A DNA stretch of 18,757 nucleotides from positions 1 through 18,757 of the forward strand of contig CAZHBH010000043.1 of NCBI GenBank assembly GCA_964530525.1. The letters run 5' to 3'. Shown piece by piece: positions 7,654 through 14,218 of the stretch. This DNA is from CAYNQN01 sp964530525 (GTDB lineage Bacteria; Actinomycetota; Acidimicrobiia; Acidimicrobiales; Acidimicrobilacustridaceae). How positions within the stretch are numbered: position 1 is the first letter of the stretch; each line of letters starts with the position of its first letter. The translations under genes and the position numbers were made by a program. The notes under the pieces were generated by a model, which had not been told where the DNA came from, did no database searches, and was given only the letters and a program-made list of their open reading frames with translations.

Positions 7654-7659
7654 TACCGT
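7654..7659 (+). promoter_or_regulatory. Putative -10 box of the dnaG-rpoD operon (TACCGT)
   Basis: TACCGT lies 85 bp upstream of dnaG and ends 7 nt before a GTG at 7667. That spacing matches the leaderless genes of the window, but here the first GTG opens a six-codon reading frame rather than dnaG. The same hexamer precedes the phosphatase gene at 14219. Confidence 0.4.
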
Positions 7660-7666
7660 TCGAAAC

Positions 7667-7687
7667 GTGGACGACGTGGAGAGCTGA
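7667..7687 (+). CDS. Possible leaderless micro-ORF (6 codons) in the dnaG leader
   Basis: GTG GAC GAC GTG GAG AGC TGA would be read as MDDVES. It starts 7 nt after the TACCGT hexamer, at the position where a leaderless ribosome would initiate. No homology is possible at this length. It could be a leader peptide affecting dnaG-rpoD expression, or chance. Low confidence as a translated gene. Confidence 0.25.
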   Translation: MDDVES

Positions 7688-7690
7688 GCC

Positions 7691-7753
7691 GTGGACGAGG
7701 CCCGGGGCACTGACCGGCGGGTGGGCCGAGGGGCGGTCGGTCGATGGGCATAG
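7691..7753 (+). CDS. Possible 20-aa leader ORF overlapping the dnaG start
   Basis: A GTG three bases after the first micro-ORF's stop opens a 20-codon frame (VDEARGTDRRVGRG...RWA) whose TAG lies inside dnaG codons 3-4. It overlaps the dnaG ATG by 10 bp in another frame, an arrangement that allows translational coupling. dnaG itself has only a distant G-rich Shine-Dalgarno (GAGGGG). No homology is recognised. It could be fortuitous. Confidence 0.25.
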   Translation: MDEARGTDRRVGRGAVGRWA

Positions 7754-9534
7754 TCGAAGAGGACATCTCCCGTGTCCGTCAGGCGTCCGACATAGTCGCG
7801 GTCATAAGCGAGCACGTCGCCCTCAAGCGCGTCGGGCAGCGATGGCAGGGACTCTGCCCCTTCCACGCCGAGCGCAGCCCGTCGTTCTCCGTCAACCAGG
7901 CAGAGGGCCTCTACTACTGCTTCGGATGCCAGGCCCGGGGGGACGTCATCACCTTCGTGCGAGAGATCGAGCACCTCGACTTCGTGGGTGCTCTCGAGAA
8001 GCTGGCGAGCAGGGTCGGGATAGCGCTGCGCTACACCGACCGCGACGAGGGGGAGGGGCGTCGTAGGAGGTCCAAGCTCCTGGAGGCCCTCGAGCGAGCG
8101 GTCGACTGGTACCACGACCGCCTCCTCACCGCCGACGATGCTGCACGGGCTCGGGGGTACCTGCGCTCCCGTGGCTTCGACGGGGACGACGTGCGGCGCT
8201 ACCGGCTGGGTTGGGCACCAGAGGGCTGGGACGCCCTGTCCAAGGCGCTGCGCCTTCCTGATGACGTGCTGATCGAGTCGGGCCTGGGGTTCTTGAACCG
8301 CAACGGTCGCCAGACCGACTCCTTCCGTGGGAGGGTGCTCTTCCCCATCTTCGATCCTCAGGGTCGCGCTGTGGCCTTCGGTGGACGGATCCTTCCTGGC
8401 GCCGACGGCCACAAGTACAAGAACTCCATCGGGAGCGCCGTCTACGACAAGGGCAAGGTGCTCTACGGGCTCAACTGGGCCAAGACCGACATCGTCGCCT
8501 CCGACGAGGTGGTGGTGTGCGAGGGCTACACCGATGTGATCGGCTTGGCCAAGGCGGGACTTGCCAGGGCGGTCGCCACCTGCGGGACCGCGCTCACCGA
8601 GGACCACGTGCGCCTGCTGAGGTCCTTCGCCCGCCGGGTGGTGCTGGCCTTCGATGCCGATGCCGCAGGCCAGGGTGCAGCGGAGCGCTTCTACGCCTGG
8701 GAGCGCGCACACGACGTGGACGTAGCGGTCGCGGCTCTTCCAGTCGGGGTCGATCCCGCCGATCTGGCCCGCGACGATCCAGGTGCCCTGGTAGCTGCCG
8801 TGGAGGGAGCGGTCCCCTTCTTGCGGTTCCGCGTCGACAGGGTGCTCTCGGCGGCGGACCTCTCTACGGCCGAGGGTCGCGCCAGGGCCGCGGAGTCGGC
8901 GCTGGCCGTGGTCGCCGAGCACCCGAGCGAGCTCGTGCGCGACCAGTACCTGATGGACATCGCCGACAGCTGCCGCCTCGACCCCGACCGCCTCAGGGAG
9001 ATGTCGGCGTCGAGGGGCCGTGGGCGGCTCGTGCCCGAGGACCGCTCGGCGCGGGCGCGCAGCTCGGCTGTGCCTCGACCCCAGCGGGACGCCGCCGAGA
9101 TGGAGGTGCTCAGGCTGCTGATCTCCCGGCCCGACGACATGGAGGGATGGAAGCCGTGGCTCGTGAAGCCGCTCTTCTCCGACGACCTCTCGTGGGCTGC
9201 GTACCAGGCGCTGCAGAGCGCTGGAAGCGTGCGTGAGGCGGCTGAGCTGGCGGATCCGCGTGCGGGCGACCTGCTCTTGCAGCTCGCTGTGGAGGAGAGC
9301 GAGGCCGACCCCGCCGACGTGGTCCTGCTGATGCTGCGGGAGGCCAGTCGGCGCGCCTGGAAGGACCTGGACGCCGCTGTGCGACGTGAGCCGGAACTCG
9401 CGGAAGACCTGGCACGTCAGAGCACATGGATAGGACAACAGATCAACGAACTGGACGGGACCCACCCGAACATGGAGGCCGCAGGGCGCTTGTTGGCGTG
9501 GATCTCGAGCCGGACGGAGGGTGGAGATGACTGA
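7744..9534 (+). CDS. dnaG: DNA primase DnaG
   Basis: Synthesises the RNA primers for chromosome replication and works with the replicative helicase at the fork. The 596-aa protein has the complete three-part layout. The N-terminal CHC2-type zinc finger has C38, H41, C59 and C62 (GLCPFH...YYCFGC). The TOPRIM catalytic core has the metal-binding E260 in CEGYTD and D304/D306 in FDADAAG. The C-terminal part, from about residue 440, is the helicase-interaction region. The start ATG is the first in frame to give a normal N-terminus (MGIVEEDISRVRQASDIV). Its Shine-Dalgarno is weak, and two tiny frames precede it. The stop overlaps the rpoD start by 8 bp, the classical dnaG-rpoD macromolecular-synthesis coupling. 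Confidence 0.97.
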   Translation: MGIVEEDISRVRQASDIVAVISEHVALKRVGQRWQGLCPFHAERSPSFSVNQAEGLYYCFGCQARGDVITFVREIEHLDFVGALEKLASRVGIALRYTDRDEGEGRRRRSKLLEALERAVDWYHDRLLTADDAARARGYLRSRGFDGDDVRRYRLGWAPEGWDALSKALRLPDDVLIESGLGFLNRNGRQTDSFRGRVLFPIFDPQGRAVAFGGRILPGADGHKYKNSIGSAVYDKGKVLYGLNWAKTDIVASDEVVVCEGYTDVIGLAKAGLARAVATCGTALTEDHVRLLRSFARRVVLAFDADAAGQGAAERFYAWERAHDVDVAVAALPVGVDPADLARDDPGALVAAVEGAVPFLRFRVDRVLSAADLSTAEGRARAAESALAVVAEHPSELVRDQYLMDIADSCRLDPDRLREMSASRGRGRLVPEDRSARARSSAVPRPQRDAAEMEVLRLLISRPDDMEGWKPWLVKPLFSDDLSWAAYQALQSAGSVREAAELADPRAGDLLLQLAVEESEADPADVVLLMLREASRRAWKDLDAAVRREPELAEDLARQSTWIGQQINELDGTHPNMEAAGRLLAWISSRTEGGDD

Positions 9535-10507
9535 GGCCGCCGCCATGGTGCCGCTCGTGGATGTGGCGAGGGGTGGCGTGCCGAACGACCCGGTGCGGAT
9601 GTACCTCAAGGAGATCGGGCGCGTGCCCCTTCTCACCGGTCAGCAGGAGATCGCCCTCGGCAAGAGCATCGAGGCTGGGATGGAGGCAGCCAAGGAGCTC
9701 GCCGACGTCCGAGCTTCCGGCTCGTCCGGCTCGCTGCCCGTCGGGGAGATCCGCAGGCTCGAGCGCCTCGTCGCTAGGGGGGAGCGCGCCAAGTCCGACC
9801 TGACGCAGGCCAACCTTCGGCTGGTGGTGTCGATCGCCAAGCGCTACATGGGCCGGGGGATGATGTTCCAGGACCTCATCCAAGAGGGGAACATCGGCCT
9901 CATGCGGGCTGTCGAGAAGTTCGACGCCAACAAGGGCTTCAAGTTCTCCACCTACGCCACCTGGTGGATCCGCCAGGCCATCACGCGCTGCATCGCAGAG
10001 CAGGCGAGGACGATTCGAATTCCTGCCCACATGATCGACTCGATCAACAGGGTGCTCAACGCTCAGCGCCAGATCGTGCAGGAGCTCGAGCGCGACCCCA
10101 CCATGGAGGAGCTGGCTGTTCGGGTGGACCTCCCTGTGGCACGGGTGCGCGAGATCATGCGCATCTCTCAGGACCCGGTCTCCCTCGACACCCCCGTAGG
10201 CGACGACGAATCGCAGCTGAGCGACTTCATCGAGGACCAGCAGGCCGAGCCGCCCGCTGAGATGGCTGCCCGCATGATGCTCAACTCCGCCGTGGAGGAG
10301 GCTCTCGAAGAGCTGGACGCTCGTGAGAAGGCGGTTGTGCGGATGCGCTTCGGCCTGGACGACGGGCAGATCCGCACCCTCGAGGAGGTTGGCCGCGAGT
10401 TCGGTGTCACCCGTGAGCGGATCCGGCAGATCGAGTCGAAGACGCTCGCCAAGCTGCGCCACCCCCAGCGCTGCCAGAAGCTGCGCGACTACCTCGAAGC
10501 CGACTGA
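9527..10507 (+). CDS. rpoD: Primary RNA polymerase sigma factor (RpoD/SigA), compact form
   Basis: Directs RNA polymerase to housekeeping promoters. The 326 residues contain region 1.2 (DPVRMYLKEIGRVPLLT, from about residue 20) and region 2 from NLRLVVSIAKRYMGRGM through FQDLIQEGNIGLMRAVEKFD. The -10-reading helix is FKFSTYATWWIRQAI. Region 3 follows, and region 4 carries the -35 helix-turn-helix TLEEVGREFGVTRERIRQIE. The acidic or basic region 1.1 and long N-terminal extension of many actinobacterial primary sigmas are absent. ATG 9527 is chosen because GGAGG ends 6 nt before it; an in-frame GTG at 9521 directly abuts GGAGG. It overlaps dnaG by 8 bp, so it is translated from the same mRNA. 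The operon position and intact regions 1.2-4 favour the primary sigma over an SigB/HrdA-like paralogue. Confidence 0.93.
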   Translation: MTEAAAMVPLVDVARGGVPNDPVRMYLKEIGRVPLLTGQQEIALGKSIEAGMEAAKELADVRASGSSGSLPVGEIRRLERLVARGERAKSDLTQANLRLVVSIAKRYMGRGMMFQDLIQEGNIGLMRAVEKFDANKGFKFSTYATWWIRQAITRCIAEQARTIRIPAHMIDSINRVLNAQRQIVQELERDPTMEELAVRVDLPVARVREIMRISQDPVSLDTPVGDDESQLSDFIEDQQAEPPAEMAARMMLNSAVEEALEELDAREKAVVRMRFGLDDGQIRTLEEVGREFGVTRERIRQIESKTLAKLRHPQRCQKLRDYLEAD

Positions 10508-10537
10508 CGGCGGCGGCCTCGCTCGGCTCGGGGCACC

Positions 10538-11812
10538 TCAGTGCAGATCGTGGAACCGGTGCAAGAACGCGGCCATGGCTTGGCGGGTCAGCCTCGCCGT
10601 CGGTCGGAAGGTTCCGTCACCGAAGCCGTTCGTGATCCCCGTCGAGGCCATCCACCCGATGGGTCCGAGGAAGGCGTTGACGAGGGTGACGTCGATGAAC
10701 GTGGCCGGGTGCACGGGAGAAGCGGGAGATCCCGCCATCCGGTAGAGGAACGCCGCCATGGCCTGGCGGGTGAGGTCCTCGCCTGGGTGGAAGCCGCCGT
10801 CGGCGAAGCCCTCGGCGATGCCGGTGGAGGCCATCCACGTGATCGCTTCGTAGAACGGGTGGCTGGGCAGCACGTCGTGGAAGGCCTTGCCTTGGGAGGG
10901 TTCGGGTTCCCCTGCCATCCGGTAGAGGAACGCCGCCATGGCCTGGCGGGTGAGACCCTCGGCCGGGTGGAACGTGCCGTCGCGGAAGCCCAGCGCGATC
11001 CCTTCCGCCTCCATCCACGCGATGTCCTCGCAGAAGGGGTTGGAAGCGAACACGTCGCTGAAGGGCGGACACGGCTGGCGGTACCCGTTGTGCGCAACCG
11101 TGGTGAAGCCGTTCAGGTCTCCCGAGCGGTACGCCAGGATCGGGTCCCACTCGTAGGCGGTCGGGTACATCAGCTGGATCTGCCCTTCGAACGGGATCAC
11201 GTAGTGACCGAGACCGGCTGCGTGACCCAGCTCGTGCATCACGATCTGCAGCAGGAGCCCGTAGCTGGAGATCAGCGTCGGGTTGACCCATATGTCGGCC
11301 TTGGTGATCTCGGGGCCCTCCCCTGGCCGAGTCATCCAGGAGAGGTGAGCGCATCCCGCAGGAGCGCACTTCGGTCCGGAGCTGAACGACACCACGATCT
11401 CTCCGTCTCCCGCCGGAGCTGTGGGCTTGGGTGGTCCGAGTTGGTAGCTCGCTCCCGTCGCCGCCGTCAGGTGGGCTGCAGCGGTCTCCACTGGTCCCTG
11501 CAAGCGCCACCATTCAGGGTGGTCGGCAACCACTGTCACCGTGTACTCCTGCCTGATCCCGATCCCAGGCTGCATCAACGTGAAGCCTCCGCCCACGGCG
11601 AGCGGCGAGGACTGGAGGGCTGTGGCGTGGGATCCGGATCCGGCATAGGTGGGATCGAAGGAGACGACCACGTCTTCGGAAAGGTCCAAGACCGACGGCG
11701 TCGGCTGCGATGCGCCGGATCCACGCGGCATCCCGATCGATGTGGCAGCCAGCAGCACCCCAGAGATCCCGATGACGGCCCAGGCCCTCCAGGCGAGGGT
11801 CGCCTTCCACAT
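10538..11812 (-). CDS. Secreted matrixin-like zinc metalloprotease with three SLH repeats
   Basis: Exported protein of 424 residues. Residues 1-35 form a signal peptide (MWKATLAWRAW, hydrophobic VIGISGVLLAATSIG, cleavage probably after the following GASQ region). The middle is a metalloprotease domain with the extended zinc motif HELGHAAGLGH (193-203; H193, H197, H203, catalytic E194) and the candidate Met-turn LMYPT (M215), as in matrixins (M10) and related metzincins. C149 and C154 may form a disulfide. Three S-layer-homology repeats follow, near 251-300, 310-360 and 371-424, each ending in LTRQAMAAFLYR or a close variant. SLH repeats anchor proteins to the cell wall in other bacteria. The ATG lies 8 nt after TAAGCT without a Shine-Dalgarno, so it is probably leaderless. 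It is convergent to rpoD with 30 bp between. The substrate is unknown. Confidence 0.88.
   Translation of the reverse strand: MWKATLAWRAWAVIGISGVLLAATSIGMPRGSGASQPTPSVLDLSEDVVVSFDPTYAGSGSHATALQSSPLAVGGGFTLMQPGIGIRQEYTVTVVADHPEWWRLQGPVETAAAHLTAATGASYQLGPPKPTAPAGDGEIVVSFSSGPKCAPAGCAHLSWMTRPGEGPEITKADIWVNPTLISSYGLLLQIVMHELGHAAGLGHYVIPFEGQIQLMYPTAYEWDPILAYRSGDLNGFTTVAHNGYRQPCPPFSDVFASNPFCEDIAWMEAEGIALGFRDGTFHPAEGLTRQAMAAFLYRMAGEPEPSQGKAFHDVLPSHPFYEAITWMASTGIAEGFADGGFHPGEDLTRQAMAAFLYRMAGSPASPVHPATFIDVTLVNAFLGPIGWMASTGITNGFGDGTFRPTARLTRQAMAAFLHRFHDLH
10734..10774 (-). repeat. 41-bp direct repeat inside SLH repeat region, copy 1
   Basis: This 41-bp stretch is identical, base for base, to 10914-10954, exactly 180 bp (60 codons) away. 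Both encode the conserved LTRQAMAAFLYRMAG end of an SLH repeat. A diverged third copy lies near 10570. The nucleotide identity points to recent repeat duplication or gene conversion. Confidence 0.85.
10914..10954 (-). repeat. 41-bp direct repeat inside SLH repeat region, copy 2
   Basis: Exact partner of 10734-10774, in the same orientation, encoding the end of the first SLH repeat. Confidence 0.85.
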
Positions 11813-11820
11813 GGGCCCCC

Positions 11821-11826
11821 AGCTTA
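11821..11826 (-). promoter_or_regulatory. Putative -10 box of the SLH metalloprotease gene (TAAGCT)
   Basis: On the minus strand TAAGCT is followed by eight bases (gggggccc) and the ATG at 11812. The G-run is too close to the ATG for an ordinary Shine-Dalgarno, so a leaderless start is the simplest reading. Confidence 0.5.
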
Positions 11827-11904
11827 CGATCTGCCACCCCCACCGCCACGAGGATCGGGTTCGTTCCCTCGTCGGCGCCGTGATGGGCGACGCAGCACCG
11901 CTGC

Positions 11905-11910
11905 TATCCT
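11905..11910 (+). promoter_or_regulatory. Possible -10 box of tRNA-Asn (TATCCT)
   Basis: TATCCT ends 15 bp before the first base of tRNA-Asn, which would give a short 5' leader for RNase P. No clear -35 is seen. Confidence 0.4.
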
Positions 11911-11925
11911 CCGAGCCGCGTACCT

Positions 11926-11999
11926 TCCGGGGTAGCTCAACTGGTAGAGCAGGGCGCTGTTAACGCCAAGGTTTGTGGGTTCGAGCCCCACCCCCGGAG
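11926..11999 (+). tRNA. tRNA-Asn(GTT)
   Basis: Cloverleaf: acceptor TCCGGGG pairs with CCCCGGA; D arm GCTC/GAGC; anticodon loop CTGTTAA with anticodon GTT; T arm GTGGG-TTCGAGC-CCCAC; discriminator G. The anticodon stem has a G-A mismatch at its outer pair, and the variable region is one base longer than usual (AGGTTT). No CCA is encoded. It is 37 bp from the next tRNA gene. Confidence 0.95.
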
Positions 12000-12036
12000 C
12001 ACCGCTTCCTGGAAGTATAAGCAGCCATTACCTTCG

Positions 12037-12109
12037 GGGCCCGTAGCTCAGTGGTTAGAGCGGGCGACTCATAATCGCTTGGTCGGTGGTTCGATCCCAC
12101 CCGGGCCCA
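12037..12109 (+). tRNA. tRNA-Ile2(CAT), lysidine-modified AUA decoder
   Basis: Cloverleaf: acceptor GGGCCCG pairs with CGGGCCC; D arm GCTC/GAGC; anticodon loop CTCATAA with anticodon CAT; T arm GGTGG-TTCGATC-CCACC; discriminator A. It is assigned to the minor isoleucine tRNA rather than elongator methionine. The body GCGACTCATAATCGCTTGG closely matches E. coli ileX as I recall it, and C4-G69 and C5-G68 are the pairs used by the lysidine synthetase TilS to select tRNA-Ile2. Elongator tRNA-Met is the alternative. No CCA is encoded. Confidence 0.85.
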
Positions 12110-12114
12110 CGCTT

Positions 12115-12155
12115 GGCTCAGCGCGGGCTCGCAGGCTTGCTCGCCCGGGTGAGCC
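12115..12155 (+). terminator. Long hairpin after tRNA-Ile2 (element A)
   Basis: GGCTCA (12115-12120) pairs with TGAGCC (12150-12155). After one mismatch and a bulge, CGGGC pairs with GCCCG. A symmetric TC/TC internal loop and a GCA/TGC tip with GGCT loop follow. It has no T-tract. It sits between tRNA-Ile2 and a convergent lipoprotein gene, so it could stop transcription from both sides. The tip matches that of element B after tRNA-Val. Confidence 0.55.
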
Positions 12156-12162
12156 GCTATAT

Positions 12163-12178
12163 CTCCGCTCCGCTGAGG
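12163..12178 (+). repeat. 16-mer CTCCGCTCCGCTGAGG, copy A
   Basis: Begins 7 nt after the hairpin following tRNA-Ile2. An identical 16-mer begins 7 nt after the hairpin following tRNA-Val (15115-15130). The rest of 12179-12253 shows nothing further. Confidence 0.7.
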
Positions 12179-12253
12179 ACGTTCGAGGTCACGCAGGCCG
12201 AGCGGCCCGGCAGATCGCCCGACGCATCCTCGCACCGCTAGTGCGCGGCCCGC

Positions 12254-12973
12254 TCAGGTGTCGGCGGCCGCGGCGAGGGCGGCGGCGCACTCCTCTGGCA
12301 GGGTGACCTGGCCGGCCACGGGCTCGGCCTGGTCGATGAGGATCCACTCGTCGAGGTTGGGGTCGTACAGGTTCTGGACGCCGAAGTGGAGGACCCTCCA
12401 GAACACCGTGGGATCGTCCACGTCGACGTAGATGTCGCCGGCCATGAGCGGCACCCGCAACTGCAGAGCCCCGTCTCCCTGTGGCAGCAGCTCGGGTGGG
12501 ACCTCCAGGACACTTGTCGATCGGAAGTGGAAGACGTCGCGCTCCTGCTCGTCGTGGAGCGTCTCCCGACCGACGAAGCTCGCTTCGGCGAGGCCCGCGT
12601 TCAGGGCGTCGACCGTGAACGGTCCGACGTACGAGCAGGGTCTGCGTGGAACACCCGGCCATTCGTAGGTGAGGGTGTACAGCTGGCCGTCGTAGATCAG
12701 GTTGGTGAAGTGGATTGGAAGGCCGTCCCCTCCGGCGATCATCTGGAAGTTCCCATCGCGCCCGTTCCAGGTGAAGGGGACCTCGACGTCCAGGTCCGGG
12801 ACCACGTACCGGCCGGTCCAGGTGAAGTCGTGGGGCAGCTGCGGTGCTCTCGCTTCGCGAGCTTCCTTCGAGGAGTCACCGCCGCCGCTCGAGCAGGCGG
12901 CCGTCCCGGCTGCCAGTGCGAGGCTCAGGGCTAGGACCTTGACGAGGGTGGTGGGACGACGGCGGTTCAGCAT
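12254..12973 (-). CDS. Putative lipoprotein of unknown function
   Basis: 239 residues. The N-terminus is a lipoprotein signal: basic MLNRRRPTTLVK, hydrophobic VLALSLALAAG, then TAAC with the candidate lipidated cysteine at about residue 27, followed by a Ser/Gly/Asp linker. The mature part is rich in beta-strand patterns with many aromatic residues (DFTWTGRYVVPDLDVEVPF, FTNLIYDGQLYTLTYEW) and two further cysteines (PCSYV and a C-terminal EEC). I do not recognise the family; LolA/LppX-like half-barrels are one possibility, unproven. It should sit on the outer face of the membrane. It lies convergent to tRNA-Ile2 across hairpin element A and 95 bp downstream of the next minus-strand gene. The upstream AAGGA is too distant for a strong Shine-Dalgarno. 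Confidence 0.8.
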   Translation of the reverse strand: MLNRRRPTTLVKVLALSLALAAGTAACSSGGGDSSKEAREARAPQLPHDFTWTGRYVVPDLDVEVPFTWNGRDGNFQMIAGGDGLPIHFTNLIYDGQLYTLTYEWPGVPRRPCSYVGPFTVDALNAGLAEASFVGRETLHDEQERDVFHFRSTSVLEVPPELLPQGDGALQLRVPLMAGDIYVDVDDPTVFWRVLHFGVQNLYDPNLDEWILIDQAEPVAGQVTLPEECAAALAAAADT

Positions 12974-13068
12974 CGGGCGGAGGCGTTCCTTCGGGGTCGA
13001 AGGGGCGGCTGGCGGACCTTTGGAAGCTAACAGCTCGGCCGTCGCCCCCGGGCCCCGCTCGAGCAGTC

Positions 13069-13554
13069 TCAGCGGCGGTAGACGGCTGCGATCCAGCGAT
13101 CAGACAAGGGCTTGGATGCCAGCACCCGGGCAGCCTGGAGGAGCCAGGCGACGACCTCGGCCGGGTCGGTGTCGTCGGGGAGCTCGATCACGAGGCCCCG
13201 GCGGGGGTGATCGGATCGGATCCGCCAACCATCGGGCACGGGACATCCGAGCTCGGCCAGACGGAACCGGGCTTTGGGACCGCCGGGGTGCTGCAGGCCG
13301 ATGGAGTCGGGCTCGTGAAGCGCGGGATCTCGTCGCATCGGTGGTCCTGGGACCCACGTCGCCTGGGGGACGGCGGGTCCGCTGGCCGATAGCCAGCCGA
13401 ACAGGCCCATGGTGTTCTTGGGGATCTGGTCTTCGTCTACCAGGGGATGCAGGTTGACCCATCCGTCGCGCGACGTCGATAGCTCCCGCATCGATTCCAC
13501 GACCGCCACCGGGTCTGACGGCGAGAACTCCACCAGCTCGGGATCCAGGGTCAT
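13069..13554 (-). CDS. Hypothetical protein, 161 aa
   Basis: I do not recognise this protein. It is soluble, with no signal peptide or membrane helix. It starts MTLDPELVEFSPSDPVAVVES, and a Trp-containing stretch (GWVNLHPLVDEDQIP) and a Pro-rich centre follow. The C-terminal third is more regular: GWRIRSDHPRRGLVIELPDD, then an amphipathic helix DPAEVVAWLLQAARVLASK, then a basic end RWIAAVYRR. Codon use matches its neighbours. It begins 28 bp after the stop of the 188-aa gene, so the two probably form one transcription unit. No Shine-Dalgarno is evident directly before its ATG. Confidence 0.72.
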   Translation of the reverse strand: MTLDPELVEFSPSDPVAVVESMRELSTSRDGWVNLHPLVDEDQIPKNTMGLFGWLSASGPAVPQATWVPGPPMRRDPALHEPDSIGLQHPGGPKARFRLAELGCPVPDGWRIRSDHPRRGLVIELPDDTDPAEVVAWLLQAARVLASKPLSDRWIAAVYRR

Positions 13555-13582
13555 GGGGTCGGGTCTCGACCGTCCCTGGCCG

Positions 13583-14149
13583 TCACAGGGCCTCGTCGAG
13601 CCAGGCCGGCGCTCGATCGAGCAGGTAGGTGCTGACCTCGTGGCACCTGTCGAGCACGTCGCAGAGCTGCTCTTGGGCCAGGAAGATCCTGTCGAGGTTC
13701 ACCTCGATGCGCGAGACGATGGTGAGGCTGCGCTCAGGCGCGTCGGTGACCGACGGATAGGAGTCGATCGCCGCCACCTCGAGTGGCAGGAGCGTGCCGC
13801 CCATCCCCGCCAGCTCGGTGGCGAGCACCAAGAGGTCGGGTCCTTTGGGCAGCGGCGGCAGGACCCATGTGTACGTGAGCCCGAAGGTGTAGCCCTCCGG
13901 CGGGTCGCTGCCCTCCGGCGCCTCCAACATGCGGTCCTCGAACTCGAGCAGGACCCTTGGATCGATCTCCAGCGTCAGGTGCAGGTCGAGTGGGCCGCCG
14001 CACGCCTCTTCAGGATGGAGGTCCACCTCCCAGGTCTGCCGTAGGGAGTAGGTCTCCACGAAGTGTCGTTCGTCGTGCACGTGGAACTGGTGGTCCACGG
14101 CGTGGTCCTTGAGGTCGGCCACGAAGCCGGCCACGTCGATGATTGCCAA
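13583..14149 (-). CDS. Hypothetical protein, 188 aa, TTG start
   Basis: I do not recognise this protein. It is acidic and soluble. The N-terminal half alternates His-rich and acidic segments (HQFHVHDERHFVETYSLR, LDLHLTLEIDPRVLLEFED). The middle (GYTFGLTYTWVLPPLPKGP) looks like beta-strands. The C-terminal helix region is FLAQEQLCDVLDRCHEVSTYLLDRAP. The start is TTG at 14149, supported by AGGAG five bases upstream; no ATG or GTG gives a better start. It is the first gene of a probable two-gene unit with the 161-aa gene, and is divergent from the phosphatase gene across 69 bp. Confidence 0.75.
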   Translation of the reverse strand: MAIIDVAGFVADLKDHAVDHQFHVHDERHFVETYSLRQTWEVDLHPEEACGGPLDLHLTLEIDPRVLLEFEDRMLEAPEGSDPPEGYTFGLTYTWVLPPLPKGPDLLVLATELAGMGGTLLPLEVAAIDSYPSVTDAPERSLTIVSRIEVNLDRIFLAQEQLCDVLDRCHEVSTYLLDRAPAWLDEAL

Positions 14150-14204
14150 GAGCGCTCCTGCAGATCGGTGTGAGTCCAGCCTGCCATGCCTTGACCGCCG
14201 CGGC

Positions 14205-14210
14205 TACCGT
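14205..14210 (+). promoter_or_regulatory. Putative -10 box of the phosphatase gene (TACCGT)
   Basis: TACCGT is followed by eight bases (cgcccgcc) and the ATG at 14219, with no Shine-Dalgarno. A TTGACC 8 bp upstream of the hexamer is too close to be its -35. Confidence 0.5.
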
Positions 14211-14218
14211 CGCCCGCC

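Noticed and set aside
7627..9636. A 669-codon open frame on the minus strand
   Set aside because: It is antisense to dnaG, which has all primase motifs in the plus frame. It is a high-GC shadow without recognisable domains.
9443..10462. A 339-codon minus-strand frame opposite rpoD
   Set aside because: The composition (many Leu/Asp/His/Val) mirrors the complementary sigma-factor codons, and there are no domains. rpoD is clearly the real gene.
10734..10954. CRISPR-like or mobile repeat
   Set aside because: The repeats are in frame with 60-codon spacing inside SLH-coding sequence and encode the conserved SLH motif.
10541..11935. A 464-codon plus-strand frame opposite the SLH protease
   Set aside because: It is antisense to a protein with signal peptide, zinc motif and SLH repeats, and it runs into the tRNA-Asn gene. 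Its translation is Arg/Gly/Val-rich and shadow-like.
11926..12109. tRNA-linked integration site (attB) for a genomic island
   Set aside because: No integrase, no repeated tRNA 3' end and no compositional change was found nearby.
12845..12865. Small CTCGC-TTC-GCGAG hairpin considered as a further extragenic palindrome
   Set aside because: It lies within the lipoprotein coding sequence, encodes Glu-Ala-Arg repeats, and lacks the shared tip and 16-mer.
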